DNA from: Bacteroides mediterraneensis
GTDB taxonomy: Bacteria > Bacteroidota > Bacteroidia > Bacteroidales > Bacteroidaceae
Direction: 5' to 3'
NCBI RefSeq assembly: GCF_900128455.1
Contig: NZ_LT635783.1
Location: 855,011-919,010 of the forward strand
Length of the DNA: 64,000 nt
The translations under genes and the position numbers were made by a program. The notes below the pieces were generated by a model. It did no database searches, was not told the DNA's origin, and was given only the letters and a program-made list of their open reading frames with translations. Below are positions 27,907 through 36,826 of the stretch, in pieces; within the stretch, counting starts at the first letter, position 1, and each line of letters starts with the position of its first letter.

Positions 27907-28518
27907 TTATTCCTTCAATATACCTTTTCCCTCTCTGACAATTTCAGGTACATCTTCACAACAATTTATCACGGTAGAAGGTTCAATGCCTCCTGTCCCT
28001 CCGTCGATAATCAGGTCGGTCACACTTCCGAATTTTTCCTCAATCAGTTCCGGGTCGGTGATGTATTCGATGTCTTCTCCCTTTTCCAACGGAAGGGTAG
28101 TGGTCAGGATTGGGGCGTCGAGCAGACGGCAGATTTCGCGGATGATAGCGTTGTCGGGCACACGGATACCCACTTCTTTTCGGTTGCGGAAAATCTTGGG
28201 CAGTCGGCTGTTGGCGTTCAGAATGAAGGTGAACGGACCGGGCAGGTTGCGTTTCATCAGCTTGAAAGTGGCGTTGCTCACCTGTGCATATTCACTGATG
28301 TTGCTCAGGTCGTAGCAGATGATGGACAGGTTGTGCTTGCGCGGGTCGATATTTTTCAGTTTGCAGATACGTTCGATAGGCCGTTCTTTCAAGGCATGAC
28401 ACCCGATGGCATACACTGTGTCGGTGGGATAGATAAGGATGCCGCCGTCGTTCAGCAGGTCTACCACCCGCTGCAAGTCTTCCGGTCGGTTGTTCTTGGG
28501 ATATAATTTCAGTATCAT
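27907..28518 (-). CDS. Sua5/YciO/YrdC-family protein (probable threonylcarbamoyl-AMP synthase-like)
   Basis: The family makes threonylcarbamoyl-AMP for the t6A modification of tRNAs, but the YciO branch has uncertain activity. The 203-residue protein is a complete YrdC domain: GGILIYPTDTVYAIGCHAL (about residues 29-47), ICKLKNIDPRKH, NLPGPFTFILNA and EVGIRVPDNAI. No C-terminal Sua5 domain is present. Its sequence pattern looks closer to YciO than to TsaC, so the tRNA role is an inference. It lies between the helicase and mscS genes on the same strand. Confidence 0.85.
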   Translation of the reverse strand: MILKLYPKNNRPEDLQRVVDLLNDGGILIYPTDTVYAIGCHALKERPIERICKLKNIDPRKHNLSIICYDLSNISEYAQVSNATFKLMKRNLPGPFTFILNANSRLPKIFRNRKEVGIRVPDNAIIREICRLLDAPILTTTLPLEKGEDIEYITDPELIEEKFGSVTDLIIDGGTGGIEPSTVINCCEDVPEIVREGKGILKE

Positions 28519-28568
28519 GACGTTTATTCACGAATGATGAGACCTCGTGAATCGCAAAAATAAGAAAT

Positions 28569-30569
28569 TTATTTCTTTTTCTTCCGTAGTTCTTCCGCAA
28601 TTCGATAATGGATGGCTGCTTCTATTTCTTTTCCGCTTTTTTCGAGTGCCTCGGCAAAATATTCATGTGCTCCCGCATGCTGGGGTTTCAAGCTGGTCGC
28701 CTTGTCCAGGTCGGTCAGGGCATCTTCCGTTTTTCCGGTCAGCAGCCGGAGTTTTCCACGGTTGTATACCGCCTTGAAGTCCTGTGGGCGAAGCTGTACG
28801 GCCCGATTCAGACATTCTTCCGCTTCTTCCATCCGGTCTTCGTCGAAGAAGGTCACTCCCTTGCGTACCCAGGCATCCACATACTCCGGATACAGTTCCA
28901 GTGCCTTGTCGTAGTTGGCTTGTGCCGCCCGCGGGTCGTGTGCTTTGGTGATGCACTCGTTGCCCATCAGGTAGTATTCGCGGGCATACTTCTGCAGGTT
29001 CTGCCGTTGCTGCTGCATCTGTTCTTTAAGCTGTCGGTTTTCTTCTTTGAGCCGGTTGATAAGACCCAGTTTCCGGCGGATAAACCGTTGTATAAGTGGT
29101 TTCTCAATGTCGTATCGGTTGTGGATGGCCTTGAAGAAGGCTTCCAGAAATTCCGCAAACTGTCCTTTGTCGAAGGCTTTCACGGCTGCCACGTACTGGA
29201 TGTCGGCCTGTGCCTGTTTCATGGCCCGTTCAAAGGTCTGGTTGTCGTTGAAACGCTGGGCAAAGCTGACGATTTCCGGGCGGACAAACACATCGGCCGG
29301 TGAGATGCGGCGTTTCAGCTGGATACCTTCGAGCGAGGTGCAGCGGCTCAGGGCCACGTACGCCTGTCCACCGGCAAATACCCCTCCCGTGAAGTCGATG
29401 ATTACCCGGTTGAATGTGAGTCCCTGGCTCTTGTGTACGGTGATGGCCCAGGCCAGCCGGATGGGATATTGGGTAAAAGTGCCCAGTTCTTCTTCCTCTA
29501 TCTTTTTTTCCGTTTCGTTGTAGTGGTAGCGGATGTTGCTCCAGCTTTCCTTATGCACGTCGAACTCGCTGCCGTCTTCCGTCACCACGTAGATAATGCC
29601 ATCCGCCGAGAGTCCCGACACGGTGCCGATGGTACCGTTCACCCAGCGTTTTTCCTGGTCGTTCTTGATGAAAATCACCTGTGCGCCCGGTTTGATGACC
29701 AGTTCCATGAGAGTGGGAAGGCTGCTTTCGGGAAATTCTCCGTGTATTTCGCCTTTCAGTGTGACCGGGTCGCCCGGCAGTTCTTCCAGTTTTTTTTCGT
29801 TGATGTAGTCCACGTTGTCCCGGCGGGTGGCCAGGGTGATGTAGAGGTCGTTCTCTTCCGGGCAGGGAGGTGTCGGGGTGTAACGGGTGTTCAGCAGTTG
29901 CAGGTCGGCGGCTCCGGCGGTATTGGTCCGGATATGGTCGAGTACGCTGACAAACACCTTGTCGGTCTGTCGGTACACCTTGGTCAGCTCAATCGATACC
30001 AGTTCCATTTCCTGAAACACCTTGGCCGAGAAGAAATACGGGTTCGGGTAGAAACGGTTCAGAATCTCCCGTTCGTCACTTTTCACCACCGGCTCCAGCT
30101 GGAACACGTCGCCCACCAGCAACAGCTGTTTCCCGCCGAACGGTTCACGCAGGTTGTGCGAGTAGGTGCGCAGCACCTTGTCAATAAAGTCGATGATGTC
30201 GGCCCGTACCATGGAAATCTCGTCGATGATGATGAGTTCGATGTGCTGAATCAGTTTCCGGTGGTCGACCGAATATTTCAGGAAATCTTTCAGTTTCCGT
30301 CCCTGAAACTTCGGGTCGTCTGGCAGAAGCGGATGAAACGGGAGCTTGAAAAAGCTGTGCAGGGTGCTTCCGCCCGCATTGATGGCCGCAATGCCCGTAG
30401 GAGCCAGCACCACATATTTCTTTTTGGTATGCTGGCAGACGTATTTCAGGAAAGTGGACTTACCCGTACCCGCTTTTCCGGTCAGAAAGACCGACTGGTG
30501 GGTGTACTGGATAAGCTTCAGGGCATTCTGAAATTCGGGATTGTCGGTATCTATCAGGGTCGGAGTCAT
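28569..30569 (-). CDS. Pif1/RecD-like SF1 helicase with C-terminal TPR repeats
   Basis: Probable 5'-3' DNA helicase. Of 666 residues, the first 430 form an SF1B helicase. It has Walker A GKAGTGKST (about 32-40), the Pif1-type motif APTGIAAINAGGSTLHSFF, Walker B ELIIIDEISMV, the GD-Q motif LLVGDVFQLEPV, and the C-terminal AWAITVHKSQGLTF with the VALSRC arginine motif. A charged, coiled region (about 490-545) is followed by at least three TPRs to the end (NYDKALELYPEYVDAW and similar). The TPR tail suggests partner binding. Such helicase-TPR fusions are common in Bacteroidetes but uncharacterised. It is transcribed toward the Sua5/YciO gene. Confidence 0.9.
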   Translation of the reverse strand: MTPTLIDTDNPEFQNALKLIQYTHQSVFLTGKAGTGKSTFLKYVCQHTKKKYVVLAPTGIAAINAGGSTLHSFFKLPFHPLLPDDPKFQGRKLKDFLKYSVDHRKLIQHIELIIIDEISMVRADIIDFIDKVLRTYSHNLREPFGGKQLLLVGDVFQLEPVVKSDEREILNRFYPNPYFFSAKVFQEMELVSIELTKVYRQTDKVFVSVLDHIRTNTAGAADLQLLNTRYTPTPPCPEENDLYITLATRRDNVDYINEKKLEELPGDPVTLKGEIHGEFPESSLPTLMELVIKPGAQVIFIKNDQEKRWVNGTIGTVSGLSADGIIYVVTEDGSEFDVHKESWSNIRYHYNETEKKIEEEELGTFTQYPIRLAWAITVHKSQGLTFNRVIIDFTGGVFAGGQAYVALSRCTSLEGIQLKRRISPADVFVRPEIVSFAQRFNDNQTFERAMKQAQADIQYVAAVKAFDKGQFAEFLEAFFKAIHNRYDIEKPLIQRFIRRKLGLINRLKEENRQLKEQMQQQRQNLQKYAREYYLMGNECITKAHDPRAAQANYDKALELYPEYVDAWVRKGVTFFDEDRMEEAEECLNRAVQLRPQDFKAVYNRGKLRLLTGKTEDALTDLDKATSLKPQHAGAHEYFAEALEKSGKEIEAAIHYRIAEELRKKKK

Positions 30570-30611
30570 GGGTTGTGGTTTTTAGAAGCAAAGATACAAA
30601 CAAAAGGGTAA

Positions 30612-30645
30612 TAAAAAAAGCGGTTGGAAATCCAACCGCTTTTTC
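30612..30645. terminator. Terminator downstream of the 30-residue ORF
   Basis: Perfect stem AAAAGCGGTTGG/CCAACCGCTTTT around a 4-base loop. On the minus strand it is followed by a seven-T run, correctly placed 78 bases after the small ORF stop. On the plus strand a five-T run follows. Confidence 0.85.
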
Positions 30646-30722
30646 GTCAGAATATTTACGAGAAGCCTTTCGGCATTTATCAGATTCATTCTTCAAATGC
30701 TGAACTTGTCAGCGACGCCTGT

Positions 30723-30815
30723 TTATTTGCGTCTGTCATCACTCAGCATTACATAGCCCCAGATCATTGGATCTGCATTGGCAATCTTGTGGAAAATGTT
30801 TTTTACCTTTTTCAT
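30723..30815 (-). CDS. 30-residue small protein of unknown function
   Basis: Not recognised. The frame reads MKKVKNIFHKIANADPMIWG then YVMLSDDRRK, a basic amphipathic start, a hydrophobic middle and a charged end. It has an SD-like AAAGGG nine bases before the ATG at 30813-30815. Upstream is a -7 box (30965-30972) with a leader of about 145 bases, and downstream a strong terminator. It therefore forms an isolated transcription unit of about 350 bases between the helicase and MATE genes. The dedicated promoter, RBS and terminator are what argue for a real gene. Alternatively the unit is a regulatory RNA and the ORF is incidental. Confidence 0.6.
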   Translation of the reverse strand: MKKVKNIFHKIANADPMIWGYVMLSDDRRK

Positions 30816-30962
30816 AATTGTTACCCTTTCTTTTTTTAGTTAGTTTAATTAAATCTTCTGGCGGGCTTCCCAGCTGGCCTTTGTTGTACTTGTTACCTAA
30901 TTTATAATTACCTATGAAAACTTTTTGTGGGCCTCTTTCTTATTGCCCTTTTCTTTTTACAC
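30816..30962 (-). other. Long structured leader of the 30-residue ORF
   Basis: About 145 bases between the promoter and the small ORF. It is rich in purines and includes a GC-rich block (30857-30886 region) able to fold CTGG...CCAG and GGG...CCC hairpins. It holds no other ORF with a start codon. The length and structure suggest post-transcriptional control. Confidence 0.4.
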
Positions 30963-30964
30963 CA

Positions 30965-30972
30965 CAAAGATA
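30965..30972 (-). promoter_or_regulatory. -7 element of the small-ORF transcription unit
   Basis: Minus strand TATCTTTG, exact TAnnTTTG. A 10-bp palindrome AAACATGTTT lies at about 30990-30999, where the -33 box would be, and an ATGTTTT is repeated 15 bases on. It may be an operator. Confidence 0.6.
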
Positions 30973-31107
30973 GGGCTTTCTTTCTTACGAAACATGTTTT
31001 ATAGCATGTTTTTCAAATAAAGGTCCAATTTGTTGATGTAAATCAAATCCGAGGGTAGAATTAGGGCTTTTCGGTTACATTCTTCTCCTTCTCTCCCGAA
31101 AAACTTG

Positions 31108-31115
31108 TAACTTTG
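31108..31115 (+). promoter_or_regulatory. Putative -7 element for the MATE gene
   Basis: TAACTTTG fits TAnnTTTG, 20 bases before the ATG at 31136. The stretch from 30973 to 31107 holds no other gene. Confidence 0.5.
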
Positions 31116-31135
31116 CTTTCGTTTTTGGAAGATTT

Positions 31136-32515
31136 ATGACAGTAAGAATCAATAAGCAATACGAAGAACGCCTGGGGACAGAACGGATGCTTCCCCTTAT
31201 TTTCAAAATGGCGTTGCCGGCGGTGGCCGCACAGTTTGTCAATCTCCTATATAATATAGTAGATCGCATTTACATCGGGCACATCCCCGAAATCGGGACG
31301 AATGCGCTGGCGGGAGTGGGAGTGACTACTTCCCTCGTTATCCTGATTTCCTCATTTTCGGCCATTGTGGGGGCCGGAGGAGCCCCGCTGGCTGCCATGG
31401 CGTTGGGACAGGGCGACCGGGTGCGTGCGGGAAAGATTCTGGGCAACGGTTTCATGCTGCTGATACTGTTTACCGTTCTCACTTCGCTGGTGTCTTATCT
31501 GTGCATGGAGCCCATCCTGAAGTTTGCAGGAGCTTCTGCCGTTACGCTCCCTTATGCCGAAGATTATCTTTCGGTGTATTTGCTGGGTACGCTGTTCGTA
31601 GAAGTCTCCACCGGACTCAATACCTTCATCAATTCACAGGGACGTCCCAGCATCGCCATGTATTCTGTGCTGATTGGAGCTTTGCTGAATATCGTGCTCG
31701 ACCCGATTTTCATCTTCTGGTTCGACATGGGTGTGAAGGGAGCGGCACTGGCCACCATCCTCTCACAGGCCTGCAGTGCCTGCTGGGTTTTGGGTTTCCT
31801 GTGTTCCGACCGGGCTTCCCTGCGTTTGGAAAAACGCTACTTGAAGTTCGACCGCCGCATTGTGGGCGGTATGCTGGCCTTGGGCGTATCTCCTTTCATC
31901 ATGGCCAGTACGGAAAGTCTGGTAGGCTTTGTACTGAACGGCAGTCTGGAGAAATTTGGCGATATTTATGTAGGTGCTTTGGCTATCCTGCAAAGTGCCA
32001 TGCAACTGGTCAGCGTGCCGCTCACTGGCTTTGCCCAAGGTTTTGTGCCGGTGGCCAGTTACAACTACGGGCATGGCGACCGGCAGCGGGTGAAAGACTG
32101 TTTCCGGATTGTGCTGACAGTGATGTTCTCCTTCAATTTCGTCCTGATGCTGCTGATGATTTGTTTCCCGTCCGTAGTGGCTTCTGCCTTTACGAGCGAC
32201 CGCGAATTGATTGCCACCGTGGAGCATGTGTTGCCGATTTTCCTTGCCGGAATGACCATTTTCGGCCTGCAACGTGCCTGTCAGAACATGTTTGTCGCCC
32301 TTGGCCAAGCCCGGATTTCCATTTTTATCGCCTTGCTCCGTAAGGTCATTTTGCTGGTACCTCTTGCCTTGGTGCTGCCTCGTTTCTTCAATGTGGAAGG
32401 CGTGTTTCTGTCTGAGGCCGTTTCAGATGCCACAGCTGCCATCTGCTGCACCCTGCTCTTCTTCTGGCAGTTCCCGAAGATACTCCGCAAGGCCCCGATT
32501 CCCTTGAAAAAATAG
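31136..32515 (+). CDS. MATE-family efflux transporter
   Basis: Sodium- or proton-driven multidrug or metabolite exporter in the inner membrane. The 459-residue protein has twelve predicted helices in two halves. MATE signatures include MALPAVAAQFVNLLYNIVDR with IYIGHIPEIG near the start, GAGGAPLAAMALGQGDR (about residue 80) and PLTGFAQGFVPVASYNYGHG (about 290). It resembles the DinF/NorM-like clade widespread in Bacteroides. Substrate is unknown. Codon use is GC-richer than the locus downstream. It has its own promoter; the palindromic array lies 66 bases after its stop. Confidence 0.92.
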   Translation: MTVRINKQYEERLGTERMLPLIFKMALPAVAAQFVNLLYNIVDRIYIGHIPEIGTNALAGVGVTTSLVILISSFSAIVGAGGAPLAAMALGQGDRVRAGKILGNGFMLLILFTVLTSLVSYLCMEPILKFAGASAVTLPYAEDYLSVYLLGTLFVEVSTGLNTFINSQGRPSIAMYSVLIGALLNIVLDPIFIFWFDMGVKGAALATILSQACSACWVLGFLCSDRASLRLEKRYLKFDRRIVGGMLALGVSPFIMASTESLVGFVLNGSLEKFGDIYVGALAILQSAMQLVSVPLTGFAQGFVPVASYNYGHGDRQRVKDCFRIVLTVMFSFNFVLMLLMICFPSVVASAFTSDRELIATVEHVLPIFLAGMTIFGLQRACQNMFVALGQARISIFIALLRKVILLVPLALVLPRFFNVEGVFLSEAVSDATAAICCTLLFFWQFPKILRKAPIPLKK

Positions 32516-32581
32516 ATTTAGTGGAATGATAGGGTAAATTCATTGAAACACAAGCAGATAAAGAATAAAATGTATAGGAAG

Positions 32582-32675
32582 ATTCTCTGTCCCACAGTGT
32601 GGGATACAAAAACCACAGTGTGGAATACATATTTCACACTGTGAAATACAAATCCCGAAGTGTGGAACAGAGAAT
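32582..32675. repeat. Palindromic 21-bp tandem array (4 units) bounded by inverted repeats
   Basis: Four 9-base cores start at 32593, 32614, 32635 and 32656, exactly 21 bp apart: CACAGTGTG, CACAGTGTG, CACACTGTG (reverse complement) and CGAAGTGTG. Units 1-3 are odd-centred palindromes whose flanks differ but still pair (CCC..GGG in unit 1, TATTT..AAATA in unit 3). Units are joined by ATACA. Outer arms ATTCTCTGT (32582-32590) and ACAGAGAAT (32667-32675) are perfect inverted repeats. There is no coding potential. Confidence 0.85.
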
Positions 32676-32805
32676 ATAAAGGGGCATTTACAGTTATTCT
32701 TGCGGGTGTTTGATTTGATAAATGGGATTGTGGAAAAATAATCGGATGAAATGAGGAAAATGTGAAGTTGGATAATTATAAATGCGTACCATACTCATAC
32801 AGAAT

Positions 32806-32985
32806 ATGAATCATCCAATTTTGTCCTCTGCTTTTACCCTCATCGCGGTCATCAACCACGGGTATTGGGCTATAGACTTTTTCTTTATACTTTCGGACTT
32901 TGTCATCGGCTATGCTTACGACGACCGATGGAAGAAGAATCTGATTTTGAAGGGTTTTTCAAATGTTAGATTGATTAGAGTATAG
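32806..32985 (+). pseudogene. Decayed fragment of the OafA-type acyltransferase gene
   Basis: A 59-codon remnant matching the start of the intact acyltransferase at 49330. It opens MNHPILSSAF, skips 36 codons (in-frame 108-bp deletion of residues 11-46), and resumes with TLIAVINHGYWAIDFFFILS, then DFVIGYAYDDRWKKN. It ends at a premature TAG after LIRV. Bases 32875-32939 match 49507-49571 with one difference in 65. Most other changes are G/C to A/T, as expected for unselected drift. The catalytic His-bearing N-terminal segment and over 300 C-terminal residues are missing, so it cannot be functional. Confidence 0.88.
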
Positions 32986-33431
32986 GGTTGATTTCATGTT
33001 GTGAGATTAATCATGTGTGTTGTTTTTTGTATGAGTAATGGTCTTCATGCAGTTAGAAGCCTGCAAGCTTGTGGGGTATTTTCGTGCACTACTTCTTTTT
33101 AATGTCAACAAATGTTGTTCAAAGGTTTATTCTTACATGTCTATTAATTTTACGGTGGGACGGCATTATCGTTGTGGATTTTTAAATTGGCTATGAGGTT
33201 TAAAAGAATTTACGTCAAATGAGTGTTGTATGTAACAAGGGGAAATTAATTCTTGTGTATACTCTTTTTTTGTAGTGAAAATTGAAAATAAAAAAAAATA
33301 ACTATATAACCTGCTGCAAAAGAATAATTTGCATTATGGAAAGCTAAAAATTAAATTAGTGTATATTGACGGATTTTGTATTGATATAATTACCAAAAAT
33401 GGTTTTTATAAATAAATATATATTTATGAAT
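32986..33431. other. AT-rich stretch without recognisable genes
   Basis: No ORF, RNA or repeat I can support. Very AT-rich compared with the MATE side. It forms the left edge of the AT-rich polysaccharide utilization locus. Confidence 0.6.
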
Positions 33432-33461
33432 TTTGATATTGAAAAAATATATGTATATTTG
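33432..33461 (+). promoter_or_regulatory. Promoter of the susCD operon
   Basis: A -33 TTTG (33432-33435) and a -7 TATATTTG (33454-33461) with 18 bases between. It predicts a leader of about 145 bases, which contains a small hairpin CTATC-ATGTTAA-GATAG. Confidence 0.7.
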
Positions 33462-33611
33462 CAAACAATAGAACTATCATGTTAAGATAGCTATACCTTA
33501 AATATCACTAATATTATAAAAAGACACATGAAATAGATAGAAAAGCACAAATAATAGGCTAAATAGTCGTGGAGCCTAAGTTTTATAAATCCCACTTTAA
33601 GTATAATACTT

Positions 33612-36600
33612 ATGATAAAAAACTTCAAAACAGTCAGTATGATGCTGTTACTCGGTTCTATGAGTACAGGATTGACGCATGCTGCATTCGAGACGAGTGT
33701 GGCAGGAACAAATGTTGTTCAGCAAAATAATGTATGTAAAGGTATTGTGAAGGATGCAAACGGTGAAACCGTCATTGGTGCATCTGTAGTTGTCAAAGGA
33801 ACAACTAATGGTACAATTACCGGATTAGATGGAGATTTTGAACTTTCTAATGTAAAAAAAGGTGCAACGATTCAGATTTCTTTTGTTGGGTATCAGACGG
33901 CAGAGGTTGTATGGAATGGAGAACCTCTGACAATAGAATTGAAAGATGATTCACAGGTGTTGGACGAAGTAGTTGTAGTTGGTTTCGGTACACAGAAGAA
34001 AGTAAACCTTACAGGTTCCGTTTCAACGGTAAATGCCGATGAATTGACTTCACGTCCTGTAGCCAATGTGACACAGGCTATGCAGGGTTTGGTTCCCGGT
34101 ATGAACTTCAGTTATGGAAAAGGTGGTGGTAAGGTTGGTAACACCATGAGTATCAATGTCCGTGGTACAGGTACACTGGATTCAAACGTATCCAATGCTT
34201 CTCCGCTTATCTTGATTGATGGTATGGAAGGAGATATTAACATGTTGAATCCCAATGATATTGAAAATATCTCTGTGTTGAAAGATGCTGCAGCATCTTC
34301 AATCTATGGTTCGCGAGCTCCTTATGGTGTGATTCTTGTAACTACTAAAAAAGGTAAGGCGGGTAGAGTTAATATCAATTACAACAATAACTTCAGCTGG
34401 TCTACTGCCATTAATATGCCTAAAATGGTAGATTCGTATAACTACGCGAAATTCATAAACCAGATTGCCATTAATGACAATAACACACCGAATTTTAAGG
34501 AAGAACACCTTCAGCGAATTAAGGATTATCAGTTGGGTACTTTTACGCAAACAACTGTGCCCGATGAGAGCACTCCGACCATTTGGGACTGGAGAGGTAA
34601 TGCCAACGTTGATTGGTTGGACGAAATTTTTGGTGGAACAGGATTCCAGCAAGAACATTCATTGAGCGTAACCGGTGGTAGTGAAAAAGTACAGTATTTT
34701 ATGTCAGCCAATTATTTTACCCAAAATGGTGTGGTAAGATATGGTGATGAAAATATGCATCGTTACACGGTAAATGGAAAAATCAATGCACAGCTTACTC
34801 CTTGGTTGAAGGCCAATTATAATATGAAATTTATGCGTAGAGACCTTGACCAGCCTTATAATTTGGATGATAACTTGTTCTTCTACAATACTGCACGTCG
34901 TTGGCCGACTCAGCCGGTGCTTGACCCGAATGGACTTTATTTGACAGAGTTGACTAAAAATTTGATGTGGGGTGGAAATAATGTAACACAGACTGACTGG
35001 GTTACACAGCAATTGCAGTTGGAACTGGAGCCGATTAAAAATTGGAGAACTTTCATTGAATTGAACTATAAGACCATCAACACCATGCGTGATGAGGCTC
35101 GCAACAAGCTTACCAAGTATGATATCAATGGAAACGTGTATTATGAAGCTGGACAGAAGAATAGCATTTACTCTTATTCTGAAAGAACCAATTTCTTCAA
35201 TACGAATATCTATTCTGAATACACACATCAATGGAATAATCATACGTTGAAGGGCATGGTGGGTTTCCAGGCAGAACTTAACAAATATACCATGGTAGGA
35301 GCTAAGAAGGAAGACCTTATTACGGAAAGCATGCCGGTTATCAATGTGGCTACGGGTAAGGAATATGCTTATGGGCAAAAGAACCATTGGGCAACTGCCG
35401 GTTTCTTTGGACGTATCAATTACAATTATGCTGAAAGATACCTTGCGGAAGTAAACTTGAGATACGATGGTACTTCACGATTTGCAGCCGATAAACGTTG
35501 GAATTTATTCCCGTCATTCTCTGTGGGTTGGAATGTGGCTCGTGAAGAGTTCATGGAAAAATACCAGGATGTAATCAATACGTTGAAATTTAGAGGATCT
35601 TGGGGTCAGTTAGGAAACCAGAATACAGTGAGCTTGTATCCTTATATACAGACCATGCCGTTCTATCCTGTGACCAATACAACTCAGAATACATGGCTGA
35701 TCAATGGAGCACGTTACAATGGTTCAACTGCTCCGAGCTTGATTTCTGCACTGTTGACATGGGAAACCATGAGTTCATGGAACGTCGGATTCGACCTTGG
35801 TATGTTCAACAACAGATTGAACATGAGTTTTGACTACTTCGTTCGAACTACTTTCGATATGGTGGGTCCTGCTCCTGAATTGCCTGTCACTTTGGGTACA
35901 GCTGTTCCGAAAGTAAATAATGCGGATATGCGGTCTACAGGTTTCGAATTGGATTTGTCTTGGAGAGATCAGATTAATGGATTTAATTATGGTATCCGCG
36001 CCTTGCTGTCTGATGACCGTCAGAAGGTTTTGAAATATCCGAATGAAAGTGGTTCTTTCCAGACTTGGCGTGAGGGACAGTACCTGAATGAAATCTGGGG
36101 TCTGACTACAGTCGGTATTGCAAAGACTCAGGAAGAAATGGATGCACATCTTGCAAAAGTAGATCAAAGTGCAATTGATGCAGGTACATGGCTTGCGGGT
36201 GATGTAATGTATGCAGACTTGAATGGTGATGGTAAGGTAACTAATGGTAATACAATGGACGATTTGGGTGATAAGCGTCTGTTGGGTAATTCCACTCCTC
36301 GCTTTAAGTTTGGTTTGGATTTGGATGCTTCATGGAAGGGATTCGATGTAAGACTCTTCTTCCAGGGAGTTGCTAAGAGAGATTGGGCTTTTGCTGCAAA
36401 CCATATTGTATATTGGGGTAATGCAGGTGGTGTGTGGAACTCTGCAGCCTTTGAAAACAATATGGACTTCTACCGTCCGGTTGGTGATGATTGGTTAGGA
36501 GAAAATCTGGATGCAAGATTCCCGAGACTTACCTCTTCTAACAAAAACAGACAGACGCAAACTGCTTATATTGAAAATGCAGCTTACGTTCGTTTGAAGA

Positions 36601-36815
36601 ACTTCCAGATAGGTTACACCTTGCCTTCCAGCTTAACTCAGAAAGTAGGAATCTCAAAACTAAGAATCTTCTTCTCTGCTGAGAACTTGTTCACGATTAC
36701 AGGTTTGCCAGATGGTATTGATCCTGAAACTTTAGGAAATAACTCTGATTTCGGAGGTATGGCCAACTATCCGTTGACGCGTACATTATCAACAGGTCTT
36801 AGTATTAACTTTTAA
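33612..36815 (+). CDS. SusC-like TonB-dependent outer-membrane transporter
   Basis: Imports oligosaccharides across the outer membrane, paired with the SusD-like lid encoded next. The 1067-residue protein starts with a signal peptide (to about residue 25). Then come a carboxypeptidase-regulatory-like domain (about 43-110; CKGIVKDANGETVIGAS), the TonB-box region DEVVVVGFGTQKK (about 118-130), a plug with RGTGTLDSNVSNASPLILID, and a 22-strand barrel ending in the aromatic C-terminal SINF. The N-terminal extension is the SusC type, not the ECF-sensing STN type, so no trans-envelope sigma signalling is expected. First gene of the locus. Confidence 0.96.
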   Translation: MIKNFKTVSMMLLLGSMSTGLTHAAFETSVAGTNVVQQNNVCKGIVKDANGETVIGASVVVKGTTNGTITGLDGDFELSNVKKGATIQISFVGYQTAEVVWNGEPLTIELKDDSQVLDEVVVVGFGTQKKVNLTGSVSTVNADELTSRPVANVTQAMQGLVPGMNFSYGKGGGKVGNTMSINVRGTGTLDSNVSNASPLILIDGMEGDINMLNPNDIENISVLKDAAASSIYGSRAPYGVILVTTKKGKAGRVNINYNNNFSWSTAINMPKMVDSYNYAKFINQIAINDNNTPNFKEEHLQRIKDYQLGTFTQTTVPDESTPTIWDWRGNANVDWLDEIFGGTGFQQEHSLSVTGGSEKVQYFMSANYFTQNGVVRYGDENMHRYTVNGKINAQLTPWLKANYNMKFMRRDLDQPYNLDDNLFFYNTARRWPTQPVLDPNGLYLTELTKNLMWGGNNVTQTDWVTQQLQLELEPIKNWRTFIELNYKTINTMRDEARNKLTKYDINGNVYYEAGQKNSIYSYSERTNFFNTNIYSEYTHQWNNHTLKGMVGFQAELNKYTMVGAKKEDLITESMPVINVATGKEYAYGQKNHWATAGFFGRINYNYAERYLAEVNLRYDGTSRFAADKRWNLFPSFSVGWNVAREEFMEKYQDVINTLKFRGSWGQLGNQNTVSLYPYIQTMPFYPVTNTTQNTWLINGARYNGSTAPSLISALLTWETMSSWNVGFDLGMFNNRLNMSFDYFVRTTFDMVGPAPELPVTLGTAVPKVNNADMRSTGFELDLSWRDQINGFNYGIRALLSDDRQKVLKYPNESGSFQTWREGQYLNEIWGLTTVGIAKTQEEMDAHLAKVDQSAIDAGTWLAGDVMYADLNGDGKVTNGNTMDDLGDKRLLGNSTPRFKFGLDLDASWKGFDVRLFFQGVAKRDWAFAANHIVYWGNAGGVWNSAAFENNMDFYRPVGDDWLGENLDARFPRLTSSNKNRQTQTAYIENAAYVRLKNFQIGYTLPSSLTQKVGISKLRIFFSAENLFTITGLPDGIDPETLGNNSDFGGMANYPLTRTLSTGLSINF

Positions 36816-36826
36816 ATAAGATATAT

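Noticed and set aside
29433-30611. 392-codon plus-strand open frame over the helicase gene
   Set aside because: Mirror of a GC-rich coding strand; the helicase motifs on the other strand are intact.
31501-32343. 280-codon frame inside the MATE gene
   Set aside because: Shifted frame of the MATE coding sequence; low-complexity Cys/Arg-rich product with no recognisable domain.
32593-32664. CRISPR-like array
   Set aside because: Only four 21-bp units with no spacers; cores are palindromic and degenerate; no cas genes are present.
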